Below, one piece after another: positions 33,900 to 41,965 of a stretch of DNA of 59,404 nucleotides (the stretch's first letter is position 1; the number at the start of each line of letters is the position of its first letter). Source of the DNA: Bacteroidota bacterium. GTDB taxonomy: Bacteria > Bacteroidota > Bacteroidia > Flavobacteriales > Weeksellaceae. Location: contig JAEXAR010000045.1 in NCBI GenBank assembly GCA_023394415.1, positions 1 to 59,404 on the forward strand, read 5' to 3'. A program made the position numbers and the translations under genes. Under the pieces are notes generated by a model, which was not told the DNA's origin, searched no databases, and saw only the letters and a list, made by a program, of their open reading frames with translations.

Positions 33900-34463
33900 T
33901 TATTTTTTAAATAAATCTTTTACTGTTGTATCGTTCTTTTTTACGATTTCAAGAAGATCTTTTTCTATAAATCCTGTCTTTGGAAATTCAATAATTCTGC
34001 CAAATTCCTTTCCATATTTTTTTACGATGATCGTTGGTACTCTTTGGATGTTGTAAAGACCTTCTTCACCACTTGGAGATTCTTTCTTGCGGTTTACAGC
34101 GATAATGGTCAATTTTTCTTCAGGATATTTCAGTTGATCCAAAATTTTCATCAATCTCGGAAACTCTCTGTGGCTATCACCACACCATGTTCCTAGGAAA
34201 ACAACAAGCTGATAAGTGTTGAATTTTTCTTTTTTTAATTGAGACATTGTTGCCTCATCCAATGCATATTCACTATATTCTTTATTGTACCAATCGCTAT
34301 AAGGTTCTTTTTTGAATTGGTCTTGCGTTTGTGAACCAAGCAACATTTTACCGTCTGTTTGTGTATCAACTTCACGGTTTACCACAACTTTTTGTGCATC
34401 ACAGGATTGCAAGGTAACCGTAAGTAATCCTACAGTTAATATGGATTTGATTAAATTTTTCAT
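33900..34463 (-). CDS. Thioredoxin-fold lipoprotein
   Basis: The 187-residue protein has a lipoprotein signal (TVGLLTVTLQSC, C near residue 20), so it should sit in the periplasm or outer membrane inner leaflet. The thioredoxin-like domain has FLGTWCGDSHREFPRL. The active-site motif is WCGDS, with one cysteine where thioredoxin has WCGPC, so it cannot form the usual CxxC disulfide. RVPTIIVKKYGKEFGRII supplies the cis-proline strand. It could be a peroxiredoxin-like or chaperone variant. It lies between the MazG-like and DUF4230 genes with 3-bp gaps. Confidence 0.88.
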   Translation of the reverse strand: MKNLIKSILTVGLLTVTLQSCDAQKVVVNREVDTQTDGKMLLGSQTQDQFKKEPYSDWYNKEYSEYALDEATMSQLKKEKFNTYQLVVFLGTWCGDSHREFPRLMKILDQLKYPEEKLTIIAVNRKKESPSGEEGLYNIQRVPTIIVKKYGKEFGRIIEFPKTGFIEKDLLEIVKKNDTTVKDLFKK

Positions 34464-34466
34464 AAT

Positions 34467-34934
34467 TTATGGTTCTAAAATTGATTTTAAATCTGCTGGT
34501 GAGTAATTGATACTTTTTAAAACTTTATGATCAGATTTGCGGTGGACATTAATTTTTTCTCCGGAAATTTCTGAAAAAGCTTCTTCACCTTTGTTTTTGT
34601 AAAATTCAATGGTTTTATCGGCTTCATCCTGCGATGAACAAGCTTTAGACATATTAGAGCGCTGCACTTCATTGAAAAGTTCAACAAATTTATTCCCCAA
34701 ACCGAACTCTAAAACTGCACCACTTAACACATATTGCAAATCACATAAGGCATCTGCAATTTCAGTGATGTCGTTATCGGCAATCGCTTGTTTCAGTTCA
34801 TCCAGTTCTTCCTGCAAAAGCATAACTCTTAAGTCACATCTTTCTTTCGAGGGAATCTGTGGAGTATCGAGAATGGGCGCATTAAATGTTCTGTGAAATT
34901 CTGCGACTTGGTTCAGGCTGTCTATTTTTTCCAT
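34467..34934 (-). CDS. MazG-like / PRA-PH-type nucleotide pyrophosphohydrolase
   Basis: This 155-residue all-alpha NTP pyrophosphatase has MLLQEELDELKQAIADND, the E-E-x-x-E metal motif, then ITEIADALCDLQYVLSG with the second acidic motif (E-x-x-D), and FNEVQRSNMSK at the C-terminal side of the core. It would hydrolyse (d)NTPs or a related nucleotide to the monophosphate and pyrophosphate. It is the first gene of the four-gene operon. Confidence 0.88.
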   Translation of the reverse strand: MEKIDSLNQVAEFHRTFNAPILDTPQIPSKERCDLRVMLLQEELDELKQAIADNDITEIADALCDLQYVLSGAVLEFGLGNKFVELFNEVQRSNMSKACSSQDEADKTIEFYKNKGEEAFSEISGEKINVHRKSDHKVLKSINYSPADLKSILEP

Positions 34935-34954
34935 TAATTTTTCTAAAGTTTCAA

Positions 34955-34962
34955 CAAATATA
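34955..34962 (-). promoter_or_regulatory. -7 promoter element for the MazG-like operon
   Basis: The minus strand reads TATATTTG, matching TAnnTTTG, 20 nt upstream of the start codon. It directly abuts the terminator of the upstream acyl-CoA dehydrogenase gene. Confidence 0.5.
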
Positions 34963-34987
34963 AAAAAAGCACCGGAAACCGATGCTT
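34962..34987 (-). terminator. Terminator of the acyl-CoA dehydrogenase gene
   Basis: On the minus strand AAGCATCGG / CCGGTGCTT (one G-U pair) with a TTT loop is followed by TTTTTT, 22 bp after the stop codon. Confidence 0.85.
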
Positions 34988-35009
34988 TAAGATTTTTATA
35001 ATGAATTTT

Positions 35010-36152
35010 TTATAGTCTTGAAATATCTCTCCCGATAACCAGTCTTTGGATTTCAGAAGTTCCTTCACCAATGGTACAAAGTTTAGAGTCTCTGTAAAAC
35101 TTCTCTACAGGAAAATCTTTGGTGTAACCATAACCGCCGAAAATCTGTACTGCATTATTTGAAATTCGTACACAAGCTTCAGATGCGTATAGTTTTGCCA
35201 TAGCGCCTTCGCGAGACATTTTCATTTTGGCATTTTTCATCGTAGATGCTCTTCTGATGAGTAGTTCCGAAGCATCAATTTCTGTTGCCATATCTGCTAA
35301 CATAAAATTTACAGCTTGAAATTCGTTAATAGGTCTTCCAAACTGTTGTCTTTCTAAAGAATATTTTAATGCTGCTTTATAAGCACCTCTTGCAATACCC
35401 AAACTTAGGGCAGCGATTGAAATTCTTCCACCATCTAAAATTTTCATTGCTTGCTTAAAACCATCACCCACTTCACCTAACCTGTTTGAATCCGGAACTC
35501 TTACGTTATCGAAAATTAATTCTGCAGTTTCAGAGGCTCTCATTCCCAGTTTATTTTCTTTTTTGCCGGAGGTAAATCCTGGCATTCCTTTTTCTAAAAC
35601 AAAAGCGGTAGAATTATTTTTAGCACCTTTTTCTCCGGTTCTGGTCATTACGACAGCAATATCACCGGAAATGGCGTGTGTAATGAAGTTTTTTGCACCA
35701 TTAATAATCCATTCATCACCATCTTTTACAGCAGTAGTGCTCATTCCTCCGGAATCTGAACCTGTATTGTGTTCCGTAAGTCCCCAAGCACCAATTACTT
35801 TTCCTGAAGCCAATTGTGGAAGCCATTTGTGACGCTGTTCTTCATTACCAAATTCATAAATATGGTTGGTGCAAAGTGAATTATGTGCTGCTAAAGAAAG
35901 ACCTATAGAAGGATCAACCTGTGAAATTTCGTCCAGAATTGTAACGTATTCTTGATATCCAAGTCCAGAACCACCATATTCTTCAGGAATTACGATTCCC
36001 ATAAATCCCATTTCACCCAGTTGGTGAAAAAGTTCTACAGGGAAAGTTTGGCTTTCGTCCCATTCCATAATATTTGGGCGGATGTTTTTTTCTGCAAAAT
36101 CTCTCGCTGTTTCTGCAATCATCTGTAGGTTGTTCTGTACTTCTGTATTCAT
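35010..36152 (-). CDS. Acyl-CoA dehydrogenase
   Basis: This 380-residue FAD enzyme oxidises acyl-CoA to enoyl-CoA. It has EEYGGSGLGYQEYVTILDEIS, GAWGLTEHNTGSDSGGMST (the FAD/substrate loop), WIINGAKNFITHA, KLGMRASETAELIFDNV and QIFGGYGYTKDFPVEKFYRD, where the FGGYGY loop is typical of the family. The C-terminal IGEGTSEIQRLVIGRDI contains the usual catalytic-base neighbourhood. The chain-length preference cannot be told, though short/branched is likely. It is monocistronic. Confidence 0.95.
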   Translation of the reverse strand: MNTEVQNNLQMIAETARDFAEKNIRPNIMEWDESQTFPVELFHQLGEMGFMGIVIPEEYGGSGLGYQEYVTILDEISQVDPSIGLSLAAHNSLCTNHIYEFGNEEQRHKWLPQLASGKVIGAWGLTEHNTGSDSGGMSTTAVKDGDEWIINGAKNFITHAISGDIAVVMTRTGEKGAKNNSTAFVLEKGMPGFTSGKKENKLGMRASETAELIFDNVRVPDSNRLGEVGDGFKQAMKILDGGRISIAALSLGIARGAYKAALKYSLERQQFGRPINEFQAVNFMLADMATEIDASELLIRRASTMKNAKMKMSREGAMAKLYASEACVRISNNAVQIFGGYGYTKDFPVEKFYRDSKLCTIGEGTSEIQRLVIGRDISRL

Positions 36153-36166
36153 AAAAATTGTTTGTC

Positions 36167-36174
36167 CAAATATA
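36167..36174 (-). promoter_or_regulatory. -7 promoter element for the acyl-CoA dehydrogenase gene
   Basis: The minus strand reads TATATTTG, 15 nt upstream of the start codon at 36152. Confidence 0.45.
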
Positions 36175-36292
36175 CTAAAAATTGTGATTTTTTGGGATGT
36201 TTCTTATTGTGGATAAGATGTTACCATTTAACATAAATATAATATCTTTTTGTACTGAAAATGAGGTAAATTTGCTTCAAATTTTCAATCAT

Positions 36293-38197
36293 ATGAAGAA
36301 ACTTTTACTGTCTTTATTTTTTCTGCCATTTCTAGTACTTTCACAAGCACCTCCAGGTTATTATGATGCTGCAAATGGTCTCACAGGATATACTTTGAAA
36401 TCTAAACTTCATGAAATCATATCTGCCAATAACTATAACTGGAATTATGATAGTGATTTAATTGATTTTTATAAAATAATAGATATTGATAAGTATTACG
36501 AAAATGACGGCTCTTATCTTGATATCTACACCGAAAAGCCTGGCGATATCGAAAAATCTTTTTTTCCTACAGATGCCAATGCCTTTATAGGAAGTGCAAA
36601 AACAGAAGGTGAAGGTCTAAACAAGGAACATATTATACCTCAAAATGTATATTATTCAAATTATCCAATGGTGTCCGATTTATTTAATGTGATACCTGCA
36701 GATGCAAGAATAAATCAATTGAGAAATTTTTATCCTTATGGTATTTCTAAAGCCACAGTTTCAAATGTTTATTACAATTTTACAAATGGCTCTAAAATCG
36801 GTAATAATGCCGATACTTCCGAATATACAGGTAGAGTTTATGAGCCTGTAGAAGCTTTCAGAGGTGAAATTGCAAGAAGTGTACTTTACTTTGTGGTGCG
36901 TTATGAAGGTAAACTTTCTAGTTTCAGATATTTTTATAATTCATTGGTGGGAACTGTAACCGTTGCAAACGATGTAAGCACCTTAAATGGGACAGAAGAA
37001 CAGGCTTTAGATCCTTGGTATCTAAAACAAATGCTGAAGTGGAATCGTGATTATCCTGTATCCCAAAAAGAAATTGACAGAAACAATGCAGTATATAGTA
37101 TACAGAAAAATAGAAATCCCTTCATTGATCATCCTGAATGGGCTGATTTAATTTGGAACCAAACTCCGGATACTGTTTTGCCTAATGCGCCAACAAATCT
37201 ATCTTTAGTGAAAAAAGGCGCTCAATTTCTAACAGTTACTTGGCAGACTTCTAATAGTAGTGATGTTATTGGCTATAAAATATATAAGGATGGTGTTTTA
37301 GCGGGTTATACCAAAGGTAATACGTTCACATTAGATAAGTTAGCACCATCTACAACCTATAATATTACCGTAAAAGCTTATGATAACGCCTATCTTTATT
37401 CTACTGATAGTAATTTGTTACAGGAAACCACTTTGGCAACCGATTCGTATGCTAAAGACCTTATGATTACAAAATATTTGGAAGGAACAACCAATTCTAA
37501 CGATAAAATTTTTAATAATGCTATTGAAATTACAAATAAAACCGGTTATGATGTCAACTTAAGCAATTATACCTTAAGTATTCAGAATTATAGTGCTGCT
37601 ACTTCTGGATATTATTTTTCGGATGCTTATCAGTTTGAAGGCGTTGTGAAAGATGGTGAAACATTTGTGGTGATTAATCCTGAAGCTAGTTTTTCCTGCT
37701 ATAATGTTTCGCAGGCCAAATTTGTAACAGCTTCTCCTGCAATGATGTATTATGGGGCACAATATCTCGAACTTTCATACAACGGAACTGCTGTGGATGT
37801 TGTAGGGTTTAAAGATACTTCCAATACCAATGGAAATAAATCCTTATACCGCAAAAGTGATATTAATCAACCCACAAATGCTTTTAACACTGCTGAATGG
37901 GATGAATATGCTATGAATTATTGTGCAAACCTTGGTGTCCTGGCAAATGATGAAATAAAAGTTACTGATCATAAGATTATCATTTATCCTAATCCTGTTA
38001 CAAAAGGACAGCTCTTTGCTGATGGTAAAGATATTTCTAAAGTTTCTACAGCCAAAATCTTTGATATTTCAGGTAAATTAATGAGCACTGAAAATAATCC
38101 TTTCCGCAGTAAAAATTATATTGATGTTAGCAGTTTACAAATGGGTATGTATATATTAGTTCTTGATAATCAATCATTTAAATTTATTAAAAACTAA
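36293..38197 (+). CDS. Secreted endonuclease I with fibronectin III, lamin-tail-like domain and T9SS sorting tail
   Basis: The 634-residue secreted protein has a signal peptide (1-18, ending VLSQ) and an endonuclease I domain (about 22-300) with NKEHIIPQNVYY and SDLFNVIPAD, which replace the usual N-R-E-H-x-x-P-Q and hold the catalytic His. Next come a fibronectin III domain (about 315-405), a lamin-tail-like segment with NAIEITNKTGYDVNLSNYT, and a type A T9SS tail (about 555-634) with YPNPVTKGQL and GMYILVL. The start at 36293 is chosen because it gives the signal peptide; upstream in-frame Met codons do not. It probably degrades extracellular DNA or RNA. Confidence 0.92.
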   Translation: MKKLLLSLFFLPFLVLSQAPPGYYDAANGLTGYTLKSKLHEIISANNYNWNYDSDLIDFYKIIDIDKYYENDGSYLDIYTEKPGDIEKSFFPTDANAFIGSAKTEGEGLNKEHIIPQNVYYSNYPMVSDLFNVIPADARINQLRNFYPYGISKATVSNVYYNFTNGSKIGNNADTSEYTGRVYEPVEAFRGEIARSVLYFVVRYEGKLSSFRYFYNSLVGTVTVANDVSTLNGTEEQALDPWYLKQMLKWNRDYPVSQKEIDRNNAVYSIQKNRNPFIDHPEWADLIWNQTPDTVLPNAPTNLSLVKKGAQFLTVTWQTSNSSDVIGYKIYKDGVLAGYTKGNTFTLDKLAPSTTYNITVKAYDNAYLYSTDSNLLQETTLATDSYAKDLMITKYLEGTTNSNDKIFNNAIEITNKTGYDVNLSNYTLSIQNYSAATSGYYFSDAYQFEGVVKDGETFVVINPEASFSCYNVSQAKFVTASPAMMYYGAQYLELSYNGTAVDVVGFKDTSNTNGNKSLYRKSDINQPTNAFNTAEWDEYAMNYCANLGVLANDEIKVTDHKIIIYPNPVTKGQLFADGKDISKVSTAKIFDISGKLMSTENNPFRSKNYIDVSSLQMGMYILVLDNQSFKFIKN

Positions 38198-38212
38198 TTA
38201 TTAGCGATTTAT

Positions 38213-38233
38213 CTTATATCAATAAAATATAAG
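38213..38233. promoter_or_regulatory. Inverted repeat operator candidate 1 (CTTATAT-N7-ATATAAG)
   Basis: Two exact 7-bp arms are separated by 7 bp, 80 bp upstream of the SatD-like gene. The second repeat at 38271 has the same 7-7-7 design. The regulator encoded next carries a helix-turn-helix, so both could be its autoregulatory sites. Confidence 0.6.
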
Positions 38234-38270
38234 TGTTTTAGCTAATATTTTTAATATATAAGCCAATAAT

Positions 38271-38291
38271 CTTATAATTTTGTTTTATAAG
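38271..38291. promoter_or_regulatory. Inverted repeat operator candidate 2 (CTTATAA-N7-TTATAAG)
   Basis: Perfect 7-bp arms with a 7-bp spacer. The spacer contains the TTTG of the putative -33 element, so protein binding here should block RNA polymerase. Confidence 0.65.
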
Positions 38292-38309
38292 TTTATTTGC
38301 TTATTTTTG
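38279..38309 (+). promoter_or_regulatory. Promoter of the SatD-like/DUF3307 unit
   Basis: TTTG at 38279-38282, 19 nt, then TATTTTTG at 38302-38309: a close match to the Bacteroidetes consensus. The ATG at 38314 is only 4 nt after the -7 box, so the mRNA would be leaderless or nearly so. Confidence 0.65.
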
Positions 38310-38313
38310 TGGT

Positions 38314-38919
38314 ATGATTGCAGTAATTACCGGCGACATCATAAATTCTGAAAATTCCAATTCAGAAATCTGGATCGATTCCTTGAAAAATTTACTTTCA
38401 AACTGGGGTAAAACACCCGAAAAATGGGAAATTTACCGAGGTGATGAGTTTCAGATAAAATGTGAAATTGATGAGGTTTTCAAAATATTTCTTGCTATAA
38501 AATCACTGATTAAATGCAACGAAAATCTCAATGTAAGAATGGCGCTAGGAATTGGTAATCAAAATTTTTCTTCCGAAAAAATCACAGAATCCAATGGTTC
38601 AGCGTATGTCAATTCCGGCAGATTACTTAATGAAATTAAAAATGACGGCAAAACGCTTTCTATAAAAACAACCAAAGAAAGTGTAGATTACGACTTGAAT
38701 ATGGTTTTCAAATGGGCTTCAATCGATTTTGATGGTTGGACTCCTGCAGTTGCGGAAATCATACATCTTTTTATTATGAATGAAGGCATCACGCAAGAAG
38801 ACATTGCCAAAAGGCTCAACATAACTCAGTCTTCTGTTAGCCAACGCCTTAAGCGAGCCAATTTGGATCTGATTACCGAAACCAACAAATACTTCAAAAA
38901 AAAAATAGCCGAACTGTAG
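38314..38919 (+). CDS. SatD-like protein with C-terminal helix-turn-helix
   Basis: The 201-residue soluble protein begins MIAVITGDIINSE. It includes YRGDEFQIK (41-49), NVRMALGIGN (73-82) and GSAYVNSGRLL (95-105), the SatD-family pattern. The GDEF segment followed by a beta strand ending in GIG resembles the palm fold of GGDEF or class III cyclases. I infer a nucleotide-binding role, but cyclase activity is unproven. The C-terminus (about 157-185, ITQEDIAKRLNITQSSVSQR) is a helix-turn-helix like sigma region 4 or LuxR. It is followed 1 bp later by a DUF3307 membrane protein. Confidence 0.75.
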   Translation: MIAVITGDIINSENSNSEIWIDSLKNLLSNWGKTPEKWEIYRGDEFQIKCEIDEVFKIFLAIKSLIKCNENLNVRMALGIGNQNFSSEKITESNGSAYVNSGRLLNEIKNDGKTLSIKTTKESVDYDLNMVFKWASIDFDGWTPAVAEIIHLFIMNEGITQEDIAKRLNITQSSVSQRLKRANLDLITETNKYFKKKIAEL

Positions 38920-38920
38920 A

Positions 38921-39619
38921 ATGCTCTTCATTAAACTCATATTGGCACATTTATTAGGGGATTTTATTTTTCAGCCTAATACTTGGGTTGCCGATAAAGA
39001 GAAGAAAAAAGCCAAAAGCATCTATTTGTATCTGCACACTTTATTGCATTTCACACTCATTATGATTTTGCTGTGGAATCTCAATTTGTGGTGGGTTGCA
39101 GCCATTGTGGCCATAACACATTTCCTGATAGATTTGGCAAAACTTTATTACCAAAATCCCAAAACAAGAAAAAATTGGTTTTTTATTGATCAGTTATTGC
39201 ATATTGCGGTTATCGGTATCGTGACGTTTTACGTTAATCAGTTCGATTTCAGTTTTATCAATAATAGGAATTTTCTTAATATAATGGCAGGAGCGATCTT
39301 TGTTACAGTTCCGGCTTCTATCATAGTAAAAATGCTCATTTCAAGTTGGACTCCCGTAACACCAAATCCAACCTCACCACAAACAGAATCTTTAGCAAAC
39401 GCCGGAAAATATATTGGAATTCTAGAACGTCTTTTGGTATTTATTTTTATCATCGTTAATCATTGGGAAGGCGTAGGATTTATGATTGCTGCAAAATCAG
39501 TGTTCCGCTTTAGTGATTTGGCAGAAGCAAAACAGAGAAAACTGACAGAATATGTGCTAATAGGAACTTTATTAAGCTTCGGAATAGCCGTTGTAACAGG
39601 AATTTTAGTAAAAATATAA
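38921..39619 (+). CDS. DUF3307 membrane protein
   Basis: The 232-residue protein has about six transmembrane helices. Four His/Asp pairs lie in i,i+4 spacing: H10/D14 in AHLLGDFIFQ, H39/H43 in HTLLH, H67/D71 in THFLIDLAK, and D90/H94 in FIDQLLH. On helices these would line one face, so an intramembrane metal site is a reasonable inference. The function is unknown. It begins 1 bp after the SatD-like stop codon, so the two are an operon with linked function. A similar pair is seen in many Bacteroidetes, as I recall. Confidence 0.82.
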   Translation: MLFIKLILAHLLGDFIFQPNTWVADKEKKKAKSIYLYLHTLLHFTLIMILLWNLNLWWVAAIVAITHFLIDLAKLYYQNPKTRKNWFFIDQLLHIAVIGIVTFYVNQFDFSFINNRNFLNIMAGAIFVTVPASIIVKMLISSWTPVTPNPTSPQTESLANAGKYIGILERLLVFIFIIVNHWEGVGFMIAAKSVFRFSDLAEAKQRKLTEYVLIGTLLSFGIAVVTGILVKI

Positions 39620-39673
39620 ATTTAATAAAAAGTAAAAAGGAAGGCTGAAATGCTTTCAAAAAAAAATTGAAAG

Positions 39674-40396
39674 ATGAGTGAAAAACGTGAAATGCTTTAT
39701 GAAGGTAAAGCGAAACAAATTTTCTTAACCGACAATCCTGAAGAAGTGGTTGTGAAGTTCAAAGATGATGCTACAGCATTTAATGCACAAAAAAGAGGTT
39801 CATTCGATAGAAAAGGCGAGATGAACAATGCTATAACCACTTTAATTTTTGAATATCTAAAAGAAAAAGGTGTAGAAACCCACTTTATAAAACAGCTTAA
39901 CGATAGAGAACAGTTGGTAAGAAAAGTGGAAATTATCCCTCTGGAAATGGTGGTAAGAAATTATGCAGCCGGAAGTATGGCGCAGAGATTAGGCGTTGAA
40001 GAAGGCCTCAAATCGCCGGTAACTATTTTCGATATCTGCTACAAAAAAGATGAATTGGGAGATCCGCTGATTAACGATTATCACGCCATTTTCCTTGGCG
40101 CGGCTACCAGAGAAGAACTGGACGAAATGTATGCCTTAACCGGAAAAATCAACGAGTTATTGAAAGAGTTATTCGATAAAATGAATATCATTCTGGTGGA
40201 TTTCAAAATTGAATTAGGAAAAACATCAGACGGAAAAATTGTTCTCGCTGATGAAATCTCTCCGGATACCTGCAGACTTTGGGATAAAGACACCATGAAA
40301 AAATTGGATAAAGACCGTTTTCGTAGGGATTTAGGAGAAGTAACCGAGGCTTATGTTGAGATTTATGACCGATTAAAAACAGCCTTAAACAAATAA
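39674..40396 (+). CDS. purC: Phosphoribosylaminoimidazole-succinocarboxamide synthase
   Basis: This purine-pathway enzyme joins CAIR with aspartate to give SAICAR, using ATP. The 240-residue protein has LYEGKAKQIFLTDNPEEVVV, FKDDATAFNAQKRGSF, IPLEMVVRNYAAGSMAQRLG (the conserved VRN-x-A-G-S), and DFKIELGKTSDGKIVLADEI with SPDTCRLWD near the C-terminus. It is complete. The next gene is purF after 18 bp, so the two form an operon. Confidence 0.97.
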   Translation: MSEKREMLYEGKAKQIFLTDNPEEVVVKFKDDATAFNAQKRGSFDRKGEMNNAITTLIFEYLKEKGVETHFIKQLNDREQLVRKVEIIPLEMVVRNYAAGSMAQRLGVEEGLKSPVTIFDICYKKDELGDPLINDYHAIFLGAATREELDEMYALTGKINELLKELFDKMNIILVDFKIELGKTSDGKIVLADEISPDTCRLWDKDTMKKLDKDRFRRDLGEVTEAYVEIYDRLKTALNK

Positions 40397-40414
40397 ATTT
40401 CTGAAAAGTAAATA

Positions 40415-41908
40415 ATGAAAGATTTAAAAGATCAGAAAGAAGAATACCTAAATCAGTTTAAAAACAGAAGTTACGGGCGAAACCTTTTCCGCACTCAAGA
40501 TGAAGAAAAGTTTGATGCTCCTAATGAAGAATGTGGCATTTTTGGACTTTATTCAGAGAATGATACCGATACATTTTCGCTTTCACAGTTTGGGCTTTTT
40601 GCATTACAGCATCGTGGTCAGGAAGCTTGCGGAATTTCTGTAATGAACAATAATAAAATCTTCAACATTAAAGATGAAGGTTTGGTGCTCGATGTTTACA
40701 AAGATATTGAAGAGCCGGAAACCTTTATGGGAAATGGTGTTATTGGACATACGCGTTACACCACAGCAGGAGATAAAAAGAAATACAATTTTCAGCCATT
40801 TTTTGCAAAGAATGAGTATGACCAAATTATTCTTTCAATTGCACACAACGGAAATTTAACCAATGCTAAAGAACTAAAAAAAGAATTAGAAGAAGAAGGT
40901 GTCGTATTCAAAGCAACATCAGATTCCGAAGTCATTTTAAGACTTATACAAAAAAATCTTGATCTTGGTTTACGTGGTGCTATTAAAGCAACAATGGATA
41001 AAATTGAAGGCGCTTATTCTGTAGTTGGTATTACCAGAAATAAATTTTTTGCTTTCAGAGATTTTCACGGAATTAGACCTTTGGTTTTAGGTGCTGTGGA
41101 TGAAAAAACCTATGTTGTAGCTTCTGAAAGTGCAGCTTTAGATGCAGTTGGTGCACAGTACGTTCGGGATATATTACCTGGAGAAATTGTGTACACCAGC
41201 GAAAATGATAAAGGTCTACAGTCATTTCTGGTAAAAGACAATTGTGAAAGACATATTTGTGCTTTCGAATATATTTATTTCGCAAGGCCAGATTCCACAA
41301 TGGAAGGCATTAATGTACACGAAATACGAGAAAAATCCGGTGAGAAAATATGGGAACAGGCTCCTGTTGAAGCAGATATTGTTATTGGTGTTCCGGATTC
41401 AGGAGTTCCCGCTGCTATTGGTTTTTCAAAAGTTTCAGGCATTCCGTTTCGTCCGGTTTTAATCAAAAATAGATATATTGGAAGAAGTTTTATCGTTCCA
41501 ACACAGGAAATGCGAGAAAGGATTGTCAACCTTAAGCTTAACCCGATTATATCTGAAATAAAAGGTAAAAGAGTAGTGATTATTGACGATTCCATAGTTC
41601 GTGGAACCACATCAAAGCGCTTGGTAAAAATTCTAAAAGATGCCGGTGTGAAGGAAATTCATTTCAGAAGTGTTTCTCCGCCAATTATTGCACCTTGTTT
41701 CCTTGGGATTGATACACCTTCTAAAGATGACTTAATCTCCGCCAATATGTCTGTAGAAGAATTGCGTAGATACTTAGGTGTTGATTCTTTGGAGTTTTTA
41801 TCAATGGATAATTTGAAGAAAATTTTAGGTTCAGACCGTCACTGCTTTGGTTGTTTTACCGAAAAATATCCTGTAGATAAAGGTGAAAATATAGATTTAT
41901 TCAGATAG
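40415..41908 (+). CDS. purF: Amidophosphoribosyltransferase (glutamine PRPP amidotransferase)
   Basis: PurF commits PRPP to purine synthesis. The 497-residue protein has a 39-residue leader before the N-terminal nucleophile Cys40 in NEECGIFGLYS. This implies a processed or unusually long propeptide compared with about 11 residues in Bacillus. The glutaminase part has GHTRYTTAG and AHNGNLTNA. The PRTase part has IGVPDSGVPAAIGF and VVIIDDSIVRGTTSKRLV, the PRPP-binding loop. C-terminal cysteines (DRHCFGCFT) recall the Fe-S-bearing class. A bidirectional hairpin follows the gene. Confidence 0.97.
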   Translation: MKDLKDQKEEYLNQFKNRSYGRNLFRTQDEEKFDAPNEECGIFGLYSENDTDTFSLSQFGLFALQHRGQEACGISVMNNNKIFNIKDEGLVLDVYKDIEEPETFMGNGVIGHTRYTTAGDKKKYNFQPFFAKNEYDQIILSIAHNGNLTNAKELKKELEEEGVVFKATSDSEVILRLIQKNLDLGLRGAIKATMDKIEGAYSVVGITRNKFFAFRDFHGIRPLVLGAVDEKTYVVASESAALDAVGAQYVRDILPGEIVYTSENDKGLQSFLVKDNCERHICAFEYIYFARPDSTMEGINVHEIREKSGEKIWEQAPVEADIVIGVPDSGVPAAIGFSKVSGIPFRPVLIKNRYIGRSFIVPTQEMRERIVNLKLNPIISEIKGKRVVIIDDSIVRGTTSKRLVKILKDAGVKEIHFRSVSPPIIAPCFLGIDTPSKDDLISANMSVEELRRYLGVDSLEFLSMDNLKKILGSDRHCFGCFTEKYPVDKGENIDLFR

Positions 41909-41914
41909 TTAAAA

Positions 41915-41947
41915 TAAAAAAGTCAGGAAAGAATCCTGACTTTTTTT
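41915..41947. terminator. Bidirectional terminator between purF and a barrel protein
   Basis: AGTCAGGA / TCCTGACT with a 5-nt loop has T-runs on one side and A-runs on the other, so it can end both convergent transcripts. Confidence 0.88.
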
Positions 41948-41965
41948 ATTTAATGTTTAATTAAA

